Part shown: positions 1-9,530 of the stretch, in pieces | Numbering within the stretch: the stretch's first letter is position 1 | How the letters are laid out: each line of letters begins with the position of its first letter | Notes under the pieces: generated by a model | Told to the model about the DNA's origin: nothing | What the model saw: the letters and a program-made list of their open reading frames with translations, nothing else | The model's database searches: none | Made by a program: the position numbers and the translations under genes | Source of the DNA: Hippasteria phrygiana | Taxonomy: Eukaryota > Echinodermata > Asteroidea > Valvatida > Goniasteridae | Reading direction: 5' to 3' | DNA: 64,000 nucleotides | Assembly: GCA_037893225.1 (NCBI GenBank) | Contig: JAZGUH010000209.1 | Location: forward strand, 806,001-870,000

Positions 1-158
1 TTTAAACATGGTGTAGCCAGCTCCGACTGTCATGGCTCCTACCACGCAGCTCTGTGCGACCACACGTAACCGCATCAGGTAGATGGACGTCGACATTCCC
101 TTTCTGTGCTTGAAGGAGACGGCTCCCCAGATGAGGGCACCGACAAAGGCCGTGATGC
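1..158 (-). CDS. HIGD1-like HIG1-domain protein, exon 2 (partial, runs off left edge)
   Basis: Read on the minus strand, an exon opens after a pyrimidine-rich acceptor (AG at 160-159) with two bases that complete a Gly codon, and stays open to the window edge. The peptide has two hydrophobic stretches: ITAFVGALIWGAVSF, then after a short basic loop (KHRKGM), VVAQSCVVGAMTVGAGYTMF. This is the arrangement of HIG1-domain proteins (HIGD1A/Rcf1 family): two inner-mitochondrial-membrane helices, with the second preceded by an R-V-x-A-Q motif. Family members associate with cytochrome c oxidase and respiratory supercomplexes and respond to hypoxia. The C-terminal end lies outside the window. Which HIGD1 paralogue this is cannot be decided here. 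Confidence 0.85.
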
Positions 159-429
159 CTGGAAAATGAGAGACCAGAAATTTGTGAAATATTTTGAATG
201 GTTTCTCTTTATTGAGAGGGGGGTGTTTGATGAAGAGAGAAAGGTGATATTGCCCCATTCTGCCAGGTTGAAGCCAACTCTCATGTTGCATTCTCTTCCA
301 CTGAAGATAAATTCTTCTGCTTCACAATTTATACGTTTCGTGCACATTGCACACCAGTTGCGTTGTTCGCCTGAGCTGAATAAACCCTGGTTATTTTAAG
401 CCACTATTTTTCTGTGACCAACTCATTAC

Positions 430-545
430 AAACTTACAAATCAACAAAATTAGCTGGCCTAAATGTTTGAAGAAAAAAAACAAAGCAAAAATGTTTGCTT
501 CTGAAAAAGAACTTGTTAAAGTTTGAAACGTTAAGCCATTTGTAT
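430..545. mobile_element. Penelope-like end fragments with degenerate hammerhead-like core
   Basis: Around 499-536 the sequence reads CTTCTGAAAAAGAACTTG, then an AAGTTT arm and GAAACGTT. This is a diverged copy of the segment found 3' of the Penelope-like GIY-YIG frame at 7748-7786. An opposite-orientation piece (TTAGCTGGCCTAAATGTTTG) lies at about 440-465. Both sit in the intron of the HIGD1-like gene. Confidence 0.5.
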
Positions 546-616
546 ATTTCACGTCAATCCAGTCAGTTAGCCGTTTTGCAGTCATTTGCATGTCATTGCA
601 AACTTGACTGCATTAA

Positions 617-1157
617 AGGGACACATTGCTTTGGATTTTGCGATTTGGGCTATAAAACGGAAATGGATATGGTTGGGAAGCTTTTTTTAAAGTAGAATAT
701 AAAGATTCACATAACTAGCCCTTCAAATTGCGTGGTTTTTGTTTAATTTTTGACTCCACAAAATGGCGGACAGTGTTCACCAGTCGTATTTCCAGTCGCA
801 GCTGGTTGAAGTACGTTCTGTTGATCCATTTTTGATGTACTGTGGCACGGCGCGCAGCACTGGCGATATGTGTCGCGAGATAGAGAATGGTACCTGGCGA
901 TCATCTGATAGGTTAACAAGGCCACTGGCTGCGGCGCCAGCCTAAAGACTCTTACAGCGTATTTTGCGCATTATTTAGACGGTGGTATTTACTACTGAAA
1001 ATAAGTCTATGTTTCGCGGGTCAGATTTTTGTTTTGTAATCACTACTCACTAATTACAACACATTATACGTGTTTTTTTGCATGAACAACTCTTATTAAA
1101 GATAAGGAACATTTCCAAACTGCAAAATTTCATGACATTTGAAGGCAATGTGTCCCT
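617..1157. mobile_element. TTAA-flanked DNA transposon/MITE (541 bp)
   Basis: Perfect 13-bp terminal inverted repeats, AGGGACACATTGC at 617-629 and its complement at 1145-1157, are each flanked directly by TTAA (613-616 and 1158-1161). The TTAA duplication is typical of piggyBac and Kolobok superfamilies. The 60-codon open frame inside (from 763) resembles no transposase, so the element is probably non-autonomous. It lies inside the HIGD1-like intron. Confidence 0.85.
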
Positions 1158-1206
1158 TTAAGATATATTGTAGTAGCAATCATTTCAAATTCGTATTTAT
1201 CCTTAC

Positions 1207-1327
1207 CAAGAGGAACAAATGGCTCATCCAATGCTTTTCTCTTGAGTTTCCCCACTGCAGTTTCGTGGTGTTGACCATAATCAATGTTAGGTGTCTGCGC
1301 CACTGTGGAACTTGGAGCACCAGCCAT
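1207..1327 (-). CDS. HIGD1-like HIG1-domain protein, exon 1 (start codon)
   Basis: On the minus strand an ATG at 1327-1325 opens 40 codons plus one base, ending at a strong donor G|GTAAGG. The N-terminus is polar. It ends in a basic segment GKLKRKALDEPFVPLG that matches the HIG1-family lead-in to the first membrane helix (basic residues, then P-F-V-P-x-G). The phase (1) fits exon 2, which supplies the last two bases of the shared Gly codon, so the gene reads across a 1048-bp intron (159-1206). That intron carries a complete TTAA-flanked element. The other open frames here are shadows. Transcription would run leftwards, away from the rest of the window. Confidence 0.85.
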
Positions 1328-1881
1328 GGTTCTTCTTTCAAATGACGATATTTAAAGCCAAATCTGGGGAAAATAAAAGACGAGTGCTTATGTTGCATAA
1401 TTTCATCGAGTATGGGTCATTCCATGAAGTTGGGAACATAAAGTGTGACATTTTGCCAAAAAGGGCAATATTTAAACCCTAACAAATACATTTTCTACCT
1501 TTATCAGTTTTCCCTGATCTGGATAAGTTGTTCATTACACACTTGCAATTAGTAGTTGCACTAGTCCAATAAAGGATTCGTTGGATTGTTTTTTCACACT
1601 CGATAAAGATATATAGTCAAAATGTGTGACATTCCTCAAAATTTGGTGTCCTGTTACATGTGAAACCAGTACCTTAAAATGTCATTATATTCTCTCTGCT
1701 TTTATTAATTTGTCTAATTGTTACTAATTTTATAAACTTATAAGTACATGTCTTATTAGGATATGAAACTTGCGATTCTTCTCAGAAAGCTAGTAGATAT
1801 AGGCCTATGGGTCATCAGTGAATGAAAAAAAATGGTGTCCGTGTTACATGTGAAACCGTAAAACACATTTTCTGACATTCA
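1328..1881. other. Upstream region of HIGD1-like gene, no gene seen
   Basis: This stretch would hold the 5' UTR and promoter of the HIGD1-like gene. A motif GGTGTCC(t)GTTACATGTG occurs twice (about 1646 and 1832), so part of it is repeat-derived. I see no open frame worth calling. Confidence 0.4.
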
Positions 1882-2819
1882 ATGATTTAGGATTTATATT
1901 GCATTATTCCTGCTTAAAACAATAAAGTATTATCTTGACAATGATATTTTGTGTCCAGAGAAAATTATTTCCCAGATTAAATATGAGAAAACAATTTTTG
2001 AAAATGTTTGTCCAAGCTACTCCGCCCCCTGAGTGGGACCCTCATTAACATAAGTGTGTGACGTAGATCGAGGCACATTACCCATTCATCACGGGTATGC
2101 ATTGTGTGTACATTGTACGGCGAAAATTCTTCGTCCAAAATCTAAGCAAAATATAGTGGTTTTTCGGCCATGCCGACAAGGTGTGTGGCTGCTGGGTGCA
2201 GCAAAACAACGACGGGTGGAGTAAGCCTTCATTTATTTCCAACTGAAGCGAAATATCGTAGAATTCGGACGGCGAAAGTGAAGGTGACAAGAGCAAAGAG
2301 GTCCGGCCCAGCAGCTTTTCAGCGTTATGTAGCGACCACTTTGAGCCGTCGTGTTTCGATACTGGTATTTTCAAATCCTTTGGGATGACCATTAAAAATA
2401 TGCTCAAGTCCACTGTCATCCCAACAAAGTTCCCAGATGTGAGTAAGATAAAGGCGAAAGCAGTTAAACGGCCCATTCCCCGAGGAGCCTTCGCTAAAAG
2501 GGAGAAAATCAGGGTAAGTTCGATGTTAGTTGTTGTTGCAACTTACGAAATTGCACGTGTAGACCTAGTGTGTGTATACGGGCCGGGTCCAGACTATCGA
2601 GTCGATCCATGAATTTCGGTTCCTTGGTCTACGTCACGAACAGCGCCCTCAATTTGAGTCTCAACAAATTTCATAAAGGGGGGTTAATTTTTGAGCGGCA
2701 AATAATCACACTAAAACTTCGCTTAAACCAGTTTGGCTTTTAATTCACATTTAATACATATAAATTAATTTATTTATGAAATAAAATGTGATCCGGTCAA
2801 TTTGAGAAGCACGGTTCCT
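1882..2819 (+). mobile_element. THAP-bearing TTAA element, copy 1 (Kolobok-like, left end lost)
   Basis: This is collinear with 10151-11117 over nearly its whole length. Its right end (...CGGTTCCT) is followed directly by TTAA at 2820-2823. The left terminal repeat seen in copy 2 is missing, because similarity starts only at ATGATTTAGG (1882). A THAP zinc-finger exon plus TTAA flanks point to the Kolobok superfamily, whose transposases carry THAP domains. P-type elements also carry THAP but make 8-bp duplications. The superfamily call is inference. Confidence 0.6.
2170..2513 (+). pseudogene. THAP zinc-finger exon, copy 1 (frameshifted)
   Basis: The ATG at 2170 opens a frame starting MPTRCVAAGCS, the first C-x4-C pair of a C2CH THAP finger, followed by a G-V-S-L-H-L-F-P segment typical of THAP domains. 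The frame then breaks: the distal C-x2-H part (CSDHFEPSC) is in another frame, because one C is missing near 2308-2320 relative to copy 2. A downstream basic segment ends at a donor-like AGG|GTAAGT at 2514. No later transposase exon was found. Confidence 0.65.
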
Positions 2820-2823
2820 TTAA

Positions 2824-2964
2824 CCCTAACCCTGCCAGACACAGCACAGTGCATCTGTAGCGACAGCTCCACTTTGCTGCACTCTGCACACAAGTCAATG
2901 TGACAAAGTATGCAATCTGATGCGTCTGGCAGGGTTTCTAGCCAAAATACCCTGGAGGGTTAGG
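2824..2964. mobile_element. CCCTGCCAGACGC MITE, copy 1
   Basis: A short element starts with CCCTAACCCTGCCAGAC directly after the TTAA (2820-2823) that also ends the THAP copy. It carries the inverted counterpart GCGTCTGGCAGGG near 2920-2935 and closes with GGGTTAGG. Related copies lie at 17632-17776 and 28963-29103. Confidence 0.7.
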
Positions 2965-3000
2965 CAAAATTTGGAGGATTACCAATCGTGTACACTACAT
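2965..3000. repeat. End fragment of GTAGTGTACA foldback family
   Basis: The sequence ATTACCAATCGTGTACACTAC matches the ends of the family at 4026, 16232-16550 and 39810-40289. Confidence 0.5.
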
Positions 3001-3805
3001 TGTACCTTTAAAACCTAAACTGACATGACTGAAAAATGTTTCCTTCATCCGGATCCACCAGGGCAGGCATTGAGAGCTTTGCTTTACAAGGCCTATACAC
3101 ATTTTTAAATGTTGCCATCATGTCGAGATGGTTTTGAGCCGTTGTGCCAACTTTTCTGGTGGGAAAATTTCGCTTTAACATACATGTGCGAAGTTGCGCA
3201 ACAATGTACATCTTCACCAACTTTTAGTAGTGTGCCGAGTTCCTGGAGGTTGTACTGGTGCCCGTTAGATCACCAGAAATAAATGTATGTGTTACAGGGT
3301 ACCAGTAGCCCCGCGGCAAATTGCACAGTACTAAGGCCTTGTACGACGATGCATTGATCGTATGTACATGTAGTTACTAGGTACTTGCTCACGGACATCA
3401 GTGCTGCAGGCTACGGTCTCAGCTTCGGAAGGGAGATTTGAGGGGAAATACATTCATTTAATATAATTTGGAAAAGACTTAATTCTTGCCCAACTGTACC
3501 GTATTTTTATCTGAAACAGTTGCTCACACGATTCATGGGTTCTTTCTTAGATTTAAGAACAAGGACAAGTTCTCGGACTTCTGTCCCGAAATCAACATTC
3601 ACAATGCACGTTCAATCACTGATCCGAGAAGTATGTTGGTGGCGCCCTGTTTTGGAATTTTAATTCACTGCATCAGGACAAATTATCACACTTCACAGCA
3701 GATAAATGACTTGTAACGTGCTCAATTACACTGGAAATATCTCCTGTTCTTTACACTTTTGAAGGAATAAATGTATTTCTATAATATGTCGGCAAACATG
3801 GACTA
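3001..3805. other. No gene recognised
   Basis: The short open frames here show no domain. Composition is mixed and no terminal repeats were found. Confidence 0.3.
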
Positions 3806-3809
3806 TTAA

Positions 3810-4021
3810 CCCCTTGAGTACGGTATTTTACGGGAGACGTCGGGGTGCCGCGTCGGCTCTGGCAGCCAAGCGAACCGCTACAATGTGTTTGTGCAGTCAA
3901 GCGTAACCTATACACAATAATCCAACAATGGATTGAAACTGCACAAACAGCGGTAAATTGCGTCATCCAGCCTGTCGGGACTGTTTTTTTGCGCTAAATT
4001 CCGTCATCCGTACGCAAGGGG
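3810..4021. mobile_element. CCCCTTG MITE (GCGTCATCC subtype), copy 1
   Basis: TTAA (3806-3809) precedes CCCCTTGAGTACGG. The other end reads CGTACGCAAGGGG, followed by TTAC (one change from TTAA). Internal landmarks TGTGCAGTCAAGCG, AACAATGGATTGAAACTGC and GCGTCATCC recur in copies at 26736, 33803, 41188 and 42330. Confidence 0.75.
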
Positions 4022-4025
4022 TTAC

Positions 4026-4225
4026 AAGTAGTGTACACGATTGGTAATCCTCCAATTTGTTTTGGCTGAATTATTACAAAATACCTTACTAGACTGTAAG
4101 TTAATACATGTAGTAGTCTCAATCATCCTGTGAAATGATGGCACCAGGTGTGCTGTCGTCAAAAAAAGTGGAAATTTTTATCGTTTTTCAACGATTTCCA
4201 GATTTTATAAACTTGTCCTAGATTC
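4026..4225. repeat. GTAGTGTACA foldback element, partial
   Basis: Starts GTAGTGTACACGATTGG and continues with the same interior as 16232-16390 (AATTATTACAAAATAC, CCAGGTGTGCTGTCG, ATCGTTTTTCAACGATT). No right end is seen. Confidence 0.6.
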
Positions 4226-4438
4226 AAGACAGAGGCGCCGATTCACACAGTTTTCAGAAGTCGGATACAACGGACAAGCCATAGAACAACCTTTACCCAG
4301 CATGCGCGAATTATGGTCACGTAACTTTTGTAATCACCAATCCAACTCATCTGCATAGCGTGGCGGCTCTGTTGCTGCAGTGATTTTCGATATTTAAAAA
4401 AAAAAAATTCCAGGTATTATTAGTCATACCAACAATTA

Positions 4439-4862
4439 TACCATGTTTCCCTTGGGGAAAGATTTTACTTTAATACCCCCCACCAAAATCGGTAAGGAAC
4501 AGCAAATCTTGGAAAATAACCATCCATTTGTCATAATTGTATAAACACTTGGCACAACCTTTAATTTTGAGAATTTGTTGGGACATTTTAGTGCAATATA
4601 GGGGAATAAAGTTTGTGTTTTCTGTGTTAGAAGTTCTTGGCACCATGTATTAATAGTCACTCAAAGTGTTCACATACATGATACATGTTGATTTCTTCCT
4701 CATTTTTTACAGATTTTGCTGACATAAATCTTGAAATAACAGGTTGTGCCACATGTTTAGACAGTTGTTATCACTCAGGGAGGGTTAGTTATTTTCTAAG
4801 ATTTTGCTGTTCTTTACCGATTTTGGTGGGGGTATTAAAGTAAAATCTTCCCTCCATGGTTT
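4439..4862. mobile_element. Element with about 80-bp inverted ends
   Basis: Sequence at 4440-4520 (AAAGATTTTACTTTAATACC, then CCACCAAAATCGGTAA) is repeated as its reverse complement at 4785-4862. The right half is duplicated again in tandem at about 4870-5095 with a poly-G run. The family was not identified. Confidence 0.6.
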
Positions 4863-5105
4863 ATACTATTAACATTTCGGTCAAAGTCTTAAGTGGTCAT
4901 CACACGATGATGCATGTTGTAGGCCTACATTGATTTCTGCCTCATTTTTTAATGGATGTTACTGACCTTGAAATAACAGGTTGTTGTGCCACACATGTTT
5001 AGACAGTTGTTATCAAGGACGGTTGGTTATTTTCTAAGATTTTGCTCTTCCCATAGAGGAAGGACAATGGGGGGGGGGTATTAAATTTAAAATAGGCCTA
5101 GGACA

Positions 5106-5231
5106 GGGGCTCATGATCATGACACATGTGAGAACGTGGAGGAAGGAACGCCTTCCTCCTCCATGGTGCATGGTGAGAACGGGATTCGCAAATCATGGCG
5201 TATCTCACATGTCATATGACTATGAGCCCAG
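5106..5231. mobile_element. Short hairpin element, GGGCTCATGA ends
   Basis: Inverted arms GGGCTCATGATCATGACACA and TGTCATATGACTATGAGCCC flank a centre with AGGAAGG...CCTTCCT. A fragment sharing CTCACATGTCATGAGCC and AGAGCTGGAATTTTC lies at 9600-9640. Confidence 0.55.
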
Positions 5232-5632
5232 AGCTGGAATTTTCAAGCTAGGAAGAAGTGTTTTTACGTGATTGATACAGATACATATACAGATACCTTA
5301 ATCAATAGAGCAAGGATCGAACACCGGTAACTCGAGGAGCTTATAAAGTCTGCTCTGTGTTTCGTTCGGTCATCCCATGGAGGAAGAAAACACACGTTGG
5401 CGCTGCTTGGCCAGTCAACAACAGTACAGTACGCACAATATTAATCACCGGTCATACATGTCATACCGGCGAGCGAGATCGCGCTGTACACATTATAGCT
5501 GGTATAAGCGTTCTTCCTATGTAAACACATGGTACTGGAGCAGGGTACCACGGAAATTTATGCAACGGGATCCCATTACGTCATAATATCACAGATTGCG
5601 ACACGGAAAGGGGTATCCTCGTTCTTTTTCAA
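5232..5632. other. No gene recognised
   Basis: Only short open frames without domain features. A small (ATACAG)n-like tract is visible at 5275-5297. Confidence 0.3.
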
Positions 5633-5860
5633 AGCCAGTTCGGTATCTCATGGTCAAAGGTTATTTGGGATAAAATTCCTGACGTAATGTCACGCCACGT
5701 TACGCGAATGCCCATGCATTCTGATTGAATTTAACACGTGCGCGTAATTGTGCGACCACATTTTGCGTTCACAAGTACACGCGTGCGTTAGGTCACGCGG
5801 GTCATTCGGGATAAAATGTCATTGTGCGCATGCGCAGTTGAAATATCGAACTGGCTTATT
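5633..5860. mobile_element. AAGCCAGTTCGGTAT MITE, copy A
   Basis: Inverted ends AAGCCAGTTCGGTAT and ATATCGAACTGGCTT enclose CpG-rich sequence with CGGGATAAAAT motifs in both orientations. Other copies lie at 11409, 22969 and 61677. Confidence 0.75.
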
Positions 5861-6002
5861 AGAATATAATATACATATTTTTAAAGTATTTATTTTCCAA
5901 AACTTTTTTTCAGAAAAAATAGTCATTACAATTAGCTAGAATTTTGAGAAATACGAGGTGAAACTTCATTTGAATTCATTGGTTAATTATTCTTTTTCAA
6001 AG

Positions 6003-6120
6003 TGAACAAAGAAACTGGCAGGAGCGAGATTCGAACCTGCGACCTCCGGGTTACCGTACCAACGGAGCTATCTTGCCCTATGTTGGCGGTCTCCCAAATT
6101 GTCAGTATCTTTGTTCGGGT
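6003..6120 (-). repeat. tRNA-derived SINE (minus)
   Basis: The reverse complement contains the pol III box A region TAGCTC-GTTGGTA-like and box B GGTTCGAATC, followed by the tail TTTCTTTGTTC shared by the copies at 25877, 26134, 39308 and 57727. Multiple diverged copies with the same non-tRNA tail show a SINE and not a tRNA gene. Confidence 0.75.
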
Positions 6121-6576
6121 GGGTCAGAAGTCATAAACCCAGAATGCCGTATAGCCAGGGATCACACCCAATTTTAAGATACAACCTGGGAATTAGCCAC
6201 ATTGTGGGGATCACTCAATGAGGATACGACTTTTTAACTTATAAAAATCAGTTTTGGCAAAACAAAATCAGATTGGTTCATACATGATCTATGCGGTTTA
6301 CTAGTAGTACAGCTGCTGATGATAAAAACAGTATATTTTTACAGTTTAGTGTAGATCATAATTGTGCATGCCACCATTTATCCGAGCGCGCGCCAGCTCA
6401 TTTATATTTTGTGATCCCTCAGGTAATTTTGTATGAGAGGTCCTTGTGGCCTATGGGACTGATTGTAGAAATACTTGTGGAGATCAAGCATTTGTGACTA
6501 GTGGCTTCCACTGCAACTCGGGGGATTCCGTTCACACAAAAAAGACCAACCGTGTGGGTCTATAATAAAGAATAAC
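6121..6576. other. No gene recognised
   Basis: AT-rich spacer between the SINE and the Penelope-like fragment. The 68-codon frame at 6291 shows no domain. Confidence 0.3.
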
Positions 6577-7326
6577 TTGGTTGCCAGGGGCCACAGCTCC
6601 CGCCAAGTTCAACGTGCTATCACCAGAGCCAAATCTATCACCAGAGATTTGGCTCTCAAGGAAAAGACGCCTAGCACTAATGCCGACCCCAAGATTCCCT
6701 TGGTCACCACCTTTCATCCCAGTCTCCCTCCCCTTCGTAAAATAACTAACGACAACCATCATATCCTTCATACTTCAGATCGCCTTGCCCGTGCCGCCCC
6801 TGACAACCCAGTATTGGCTTATAGGCGCCCCCGCAATCTACGAGACCTGATTGTTCGAGCCGAGGTCCCCACCTTGGCTGCATCCCCTCCCATACAGCAT
6901 GGTACTTTTAAGTGCGATTCCAGGTGTGTTGTTTGCCAGACTCACATGCTGGAGTCTGACTCCTTTTCTGGCCATTCATCTGGAACTACTCACAGAACCA
7001 ATGGCAACATCACTTGCAACACCTCTAATGTCATATATCTCATTTCTTGCAGGGTTTGTGGTATCCAGTATGTCGGGGAGACCAAGAACACGCTCAAAAA
7101 GCGTTTCTATGGCCATCGGTCGACTGTGAACACCAAGAAAATGGACACCCCTGTTGGTCATCACTTCAACTTGCCTAACCATTCCATTTCTGATATGATT
7201 CTACAGGGCATAGAATCACTTCGCCACCGCAAGGACTCAGTTCGCCTCAGCCGAGAGAAAGTTTGGATGAAACGTCTTCGGACTATTCAACCACATGGTC
7301 TCAACATCCAGGAAGGAAATGATTAA
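6577..7326 (+). pseudogene. Penelope-like element: GIY-YIG endonuclease end of the polyprotein
   Basis: A 249-codon open frame without an ATG start ends in TAA at 7327. Numbering from 6577, residues 150-180 read NVIYLISC...QYVGET...KKRFYGH, the I-Y-x-I and Y-V-G elements of a GIY-YIG nuclease. Arg176 and Glu227 (in REKVW) fall where the catalytic Arg and Glu belong. A Cys-rich knuckle (C113, C117, C120) precedes it, and the frame ends R-x-I-x-P-x-G-L-N as in Penelope-like elements. The upstream part (PLVTTFHPSLPPL, YRRPRNLRDLI) is the linker that follows the reverse transcriptase; the transcriptase itself is absent. This is therefore a 5'-truncated retroelement. The frame is intact, suggesting a fairly young insertion. 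Confidence 0.85.
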
Positions 7327-7800
7327 CTTAAAAAAAATTTCCCCCATTGTCATTTGTTTACAGATTATCCTCCTGGCATAACCCTCTTGGGGTCTCTTGG
7401 CCAAATGGTGTTGTCTTTCCATTTCCTGTTTATCCTTGCCACTTCTCTTTGTTCCTTTTCTTGCCCTATTACCACCTTCAATTCAAACCCCCCCCCCCCC
7501 CCCCCTAACCACACTCCTTTGTCCATTTCCCCAGCTTCAACCTTCATCTTAATCCCTCCCCTCCTCCATCCTTACCCTAATCACACCTCTTTGTTCCTGT
7601 CTTCCTGGCTGTCCTTTCCTCTCCCTTTGATGTTTACCCACTGCCTATCTGCCATGCTCCTTTGCATCCCTCTTTTGTGTTTCTCCACCCACCCCCTCAT
7701 GCATGTGTGTTCCCTACATGTTTGTTTCTTGTACTCTGTCATTCACCTTTGAGAAAGAACTTGCTTAAGTTCGAAACGTCAGGCCAGCTAATTTTTGATT
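7327..7800 (+). mobile_element. 3' region of the Penelope-like element
   Basis: Pyrimidine-rich sequence with a poly-C run (7490-7505) lies between the stop codon and the hammerhead-like segment at 7748. The 132-codon frame here is low-complexity Pro/Leu/Ser and is not a gene. Confidence 0.55.
7748..7786 (+). ncRNA. Degenerate hammerhead ribozyme-like core of Penelope-like element
   Basis: TTGAGAAA is followed by a perfect 6-bp stem (GAACTT 757-762 with AAGTTC 767-772 of the 7xxx block, loop GCTT) and then GAAACGTC. This resembles the order core/stem II/GAAA/GUC of type I hammerheads, which Penelope-like elements are known to carry in their terminal repeats. The first core box departs from CTGANGA, so activity is doubtful. 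Confidence 0.45.
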
Positions 7801-7842
7801 TCCAATAATAATAGGGTAGATGAGTCGGATATTCATATTTAT

Positions 7843-8140
7843 GCGCCTATCAATTGCTCCCCCCCCCCCCCCGGGCTGCCCCACCCAAGATGTGGGGATT
7901 GTCACTTTCGAAGTGACAAAATCTCCACCCCCGGGGCAAAATTTTAGTGACAATCCCCGACATACAGGGGTGGGGCACCCCCACCTCATGTTTTTAACTT
8001 CTGATGATGGGGAAACAATGGCAAAATGAGTGACCAAAATTCCCACCCTGGGGCTTGAAAAACGTGACCAACCCCCACATAAGACCTGGGGCAGCCGGGG
8101 GGGGGGGGGGGGGGGGGGGTGGGGGAAGAGGCGCATTAGT
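7843..8140. mobile_element. Foldback element with poly-C/poly-G arms
   Basis: Inverted ends ATGCGCCT and AGGCGCAT enclose a C-run (about 7860-7872), CGGGCTGCCCC, and on the other side GGGGCAGCCG and a G-run of more than 20 bases (8098-8119). Internal arms GGGATTGTCAC...GTGACAATCCC recur at 52660-52750. Confidence 0.6.
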
Positions 8141-8167
8141 GGAGTGGAACCATAATGTACATTGTAC

Positions 8168-8398
8168 ATCTCAAACCCTCAGGCTGGCTTGGGCTCGGTC
8201 GGGCAGGCTTCGGCTTCGCGTAATTTTATTTCCCCAGATTTGGCAAGATCTCAGATACTGTTTTTGCTACATGTATATCAAAGTCAGTGATATTTCATCC
8301 GGAGCCTCTGTTAATATATTTACGTATTCAAGGCTTCAGATTGGCAATGGAACTGAGGAATAGCTGGAGACGAAGCCCAAGCCCAAGCCCAAGTCCAA
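8168..8398. mobile_element. TCTCAAACCCTGGCTTGGGC family, copy 1
   Basis: Left CTCAAACCCT...GGCTTGGGCTC and right GAAGCCCAAGCCCAAG arms surround a shared interior (CCCCAGATTTGGCAAGATCT, TTTACGTATTCAAGG). Its right end is interrupted by the CRE-bearing MITE that begins at 8399. Other copies lie at 27595 and 46587. Confidence 0.6.
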
Positions 8399-8502
8399 TA
8401 GAGTACCGAAGTCTGACGTCAGTTGCCGCGGCAATGGTTCCAAACACATGCAGTTTAGAATGTATTCTGGTTCCAAACATTGCATTGAATGACGTCATAT
8501 CC
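8399..8502. mobile_element. TATAGAGTACCGAAG MITE with TGACGTCA, copy 1 (right end lost)
   Basis: ATAGAGTACCGAAGTCTGACGTCA starts the element in split form; the rest (AAACACATGCAGTTTAGAAT, ATTCTGGTTCCAAACATTGC) matches 9250-9367 and 59273-59391. Confidence 0.65.
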
Positions 8503-8929
8503 AGTGTGCAGTAAAGTTGGAACAACGAGGGACTGCTACTAGTCTAAAATAAATCACATGATAGAGTAGGCTGGTGCGTGTGTTAGGCTGAAAACGACTG
8601 TTATATTATACATAATAGGTCAGGTTGTATGTCCCATTGCCCACTGTGCTTTAACAGCTAGAAATGTGATGGACGAGTAAACTTTATTCAGAAGAAGGAA
8701 TGTAAGTAATGCGAATAGAATAGTTACCTTGTTTTGTTTTATTTTGGGGGAAATTTACGTGAAAACTTTGTCGGGACCTTATTATATATAAATGAGGTCC
8801 GCATTTGGCCGCTAAATGCACGTTCTTCCTCCCTACGCTACAACTTACGGCGATAACATTTGGTACACACGACAGACACATGACAGTGGAAGTGGAACAT
8901 TAAAACCCTCCTACTCTTGATGCAATTTA
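8503..8929. other. No gene recognised
   Basis: AT-rich spacer without convincing coding frames. Confidence 0.3.
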
Positions 8930-9530
8930 TTATTCACCATACAAAAACATACAGTGAGTCACTGAGTGTACAGCAGGTATACCATACAAAACCTGACAGC
9001 TGTCTGGTTTTGTATGGTCAAAAGACTTGCCTGTTCTGAACTATGTAAGGTGATGAATGGTAAATCAACTTGACCTCTGTATCTGACAGGTTTTGTATGG
9101 TTGTTTGTACAGGCTGTGTCTGCTGGCAGGTGCAAGGTTTTGTATGGTGAACCAACTCCATTGTGTACTGGGGAACATTGATGAATAGGCCTATACCATT
9201 TTAGAATTAGGGTGGTTTCTCTTTATACATTATATATAACTCACCATAGTAGAGTACCGAAGTGATGACGTCAATCAATGCAATGTTTGGAACCAGAATA
9301 CATTCTAAACTGCATGTGTTTGGAACCAGTTGCCACTGCAACTGACGTCAGGCTTCGGTACTCTATAGCCCCAAGTAGTCTGTTGATAAGCCACAAGAAG
9401 TATATTCACCACACAAAACCATTTGGCATACACTGTGCACCACAGTGAAGCATGTTTACCATACAAAACCATTTGGCATACACTGTGCACCTCAGTGAAG
9501 CATACTTACCATACAAAACCATGCGTATAG
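8930..9530. repeat. Cluster of ACCATACAAAACC motifs in both orientations
   Basis: About eight copies of ACCATACAAAACC or its complement lie near 8936, 8978, 9003, 9088, 9134, 9407, 9458 and 9508. The last three belong to an approximately 51-bp tandem unit (CATTTGGCATACACTGTGCA). A MITE interrupts the cluster at 9250-9367. Confidence 0.65.
9250..9367. mobile_element. TATAGAGTACCGAAG MITE with TGACGTCA, copy 2
   Basis: Ends AGAGTACCGAAG and CTTCGGTACTCT. The interior is the reverse orientation of copies 1 and 3. Confidence 0.75.

Noticed and set aside
6291..6497. 68-codon frame before the Penelope-like fragment as its missing reverse transcriptase
   Set aside because: No reverse transcriptase motif is present and the frame differs from the GIY-YIG frame.
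7354..7752. 132-codon frame rich in Pro, Leu and Ser
   Set aside because: Pyrimidine-rich 3' region of the Penelope-like element; no domain and a poly-C tract in the middle.
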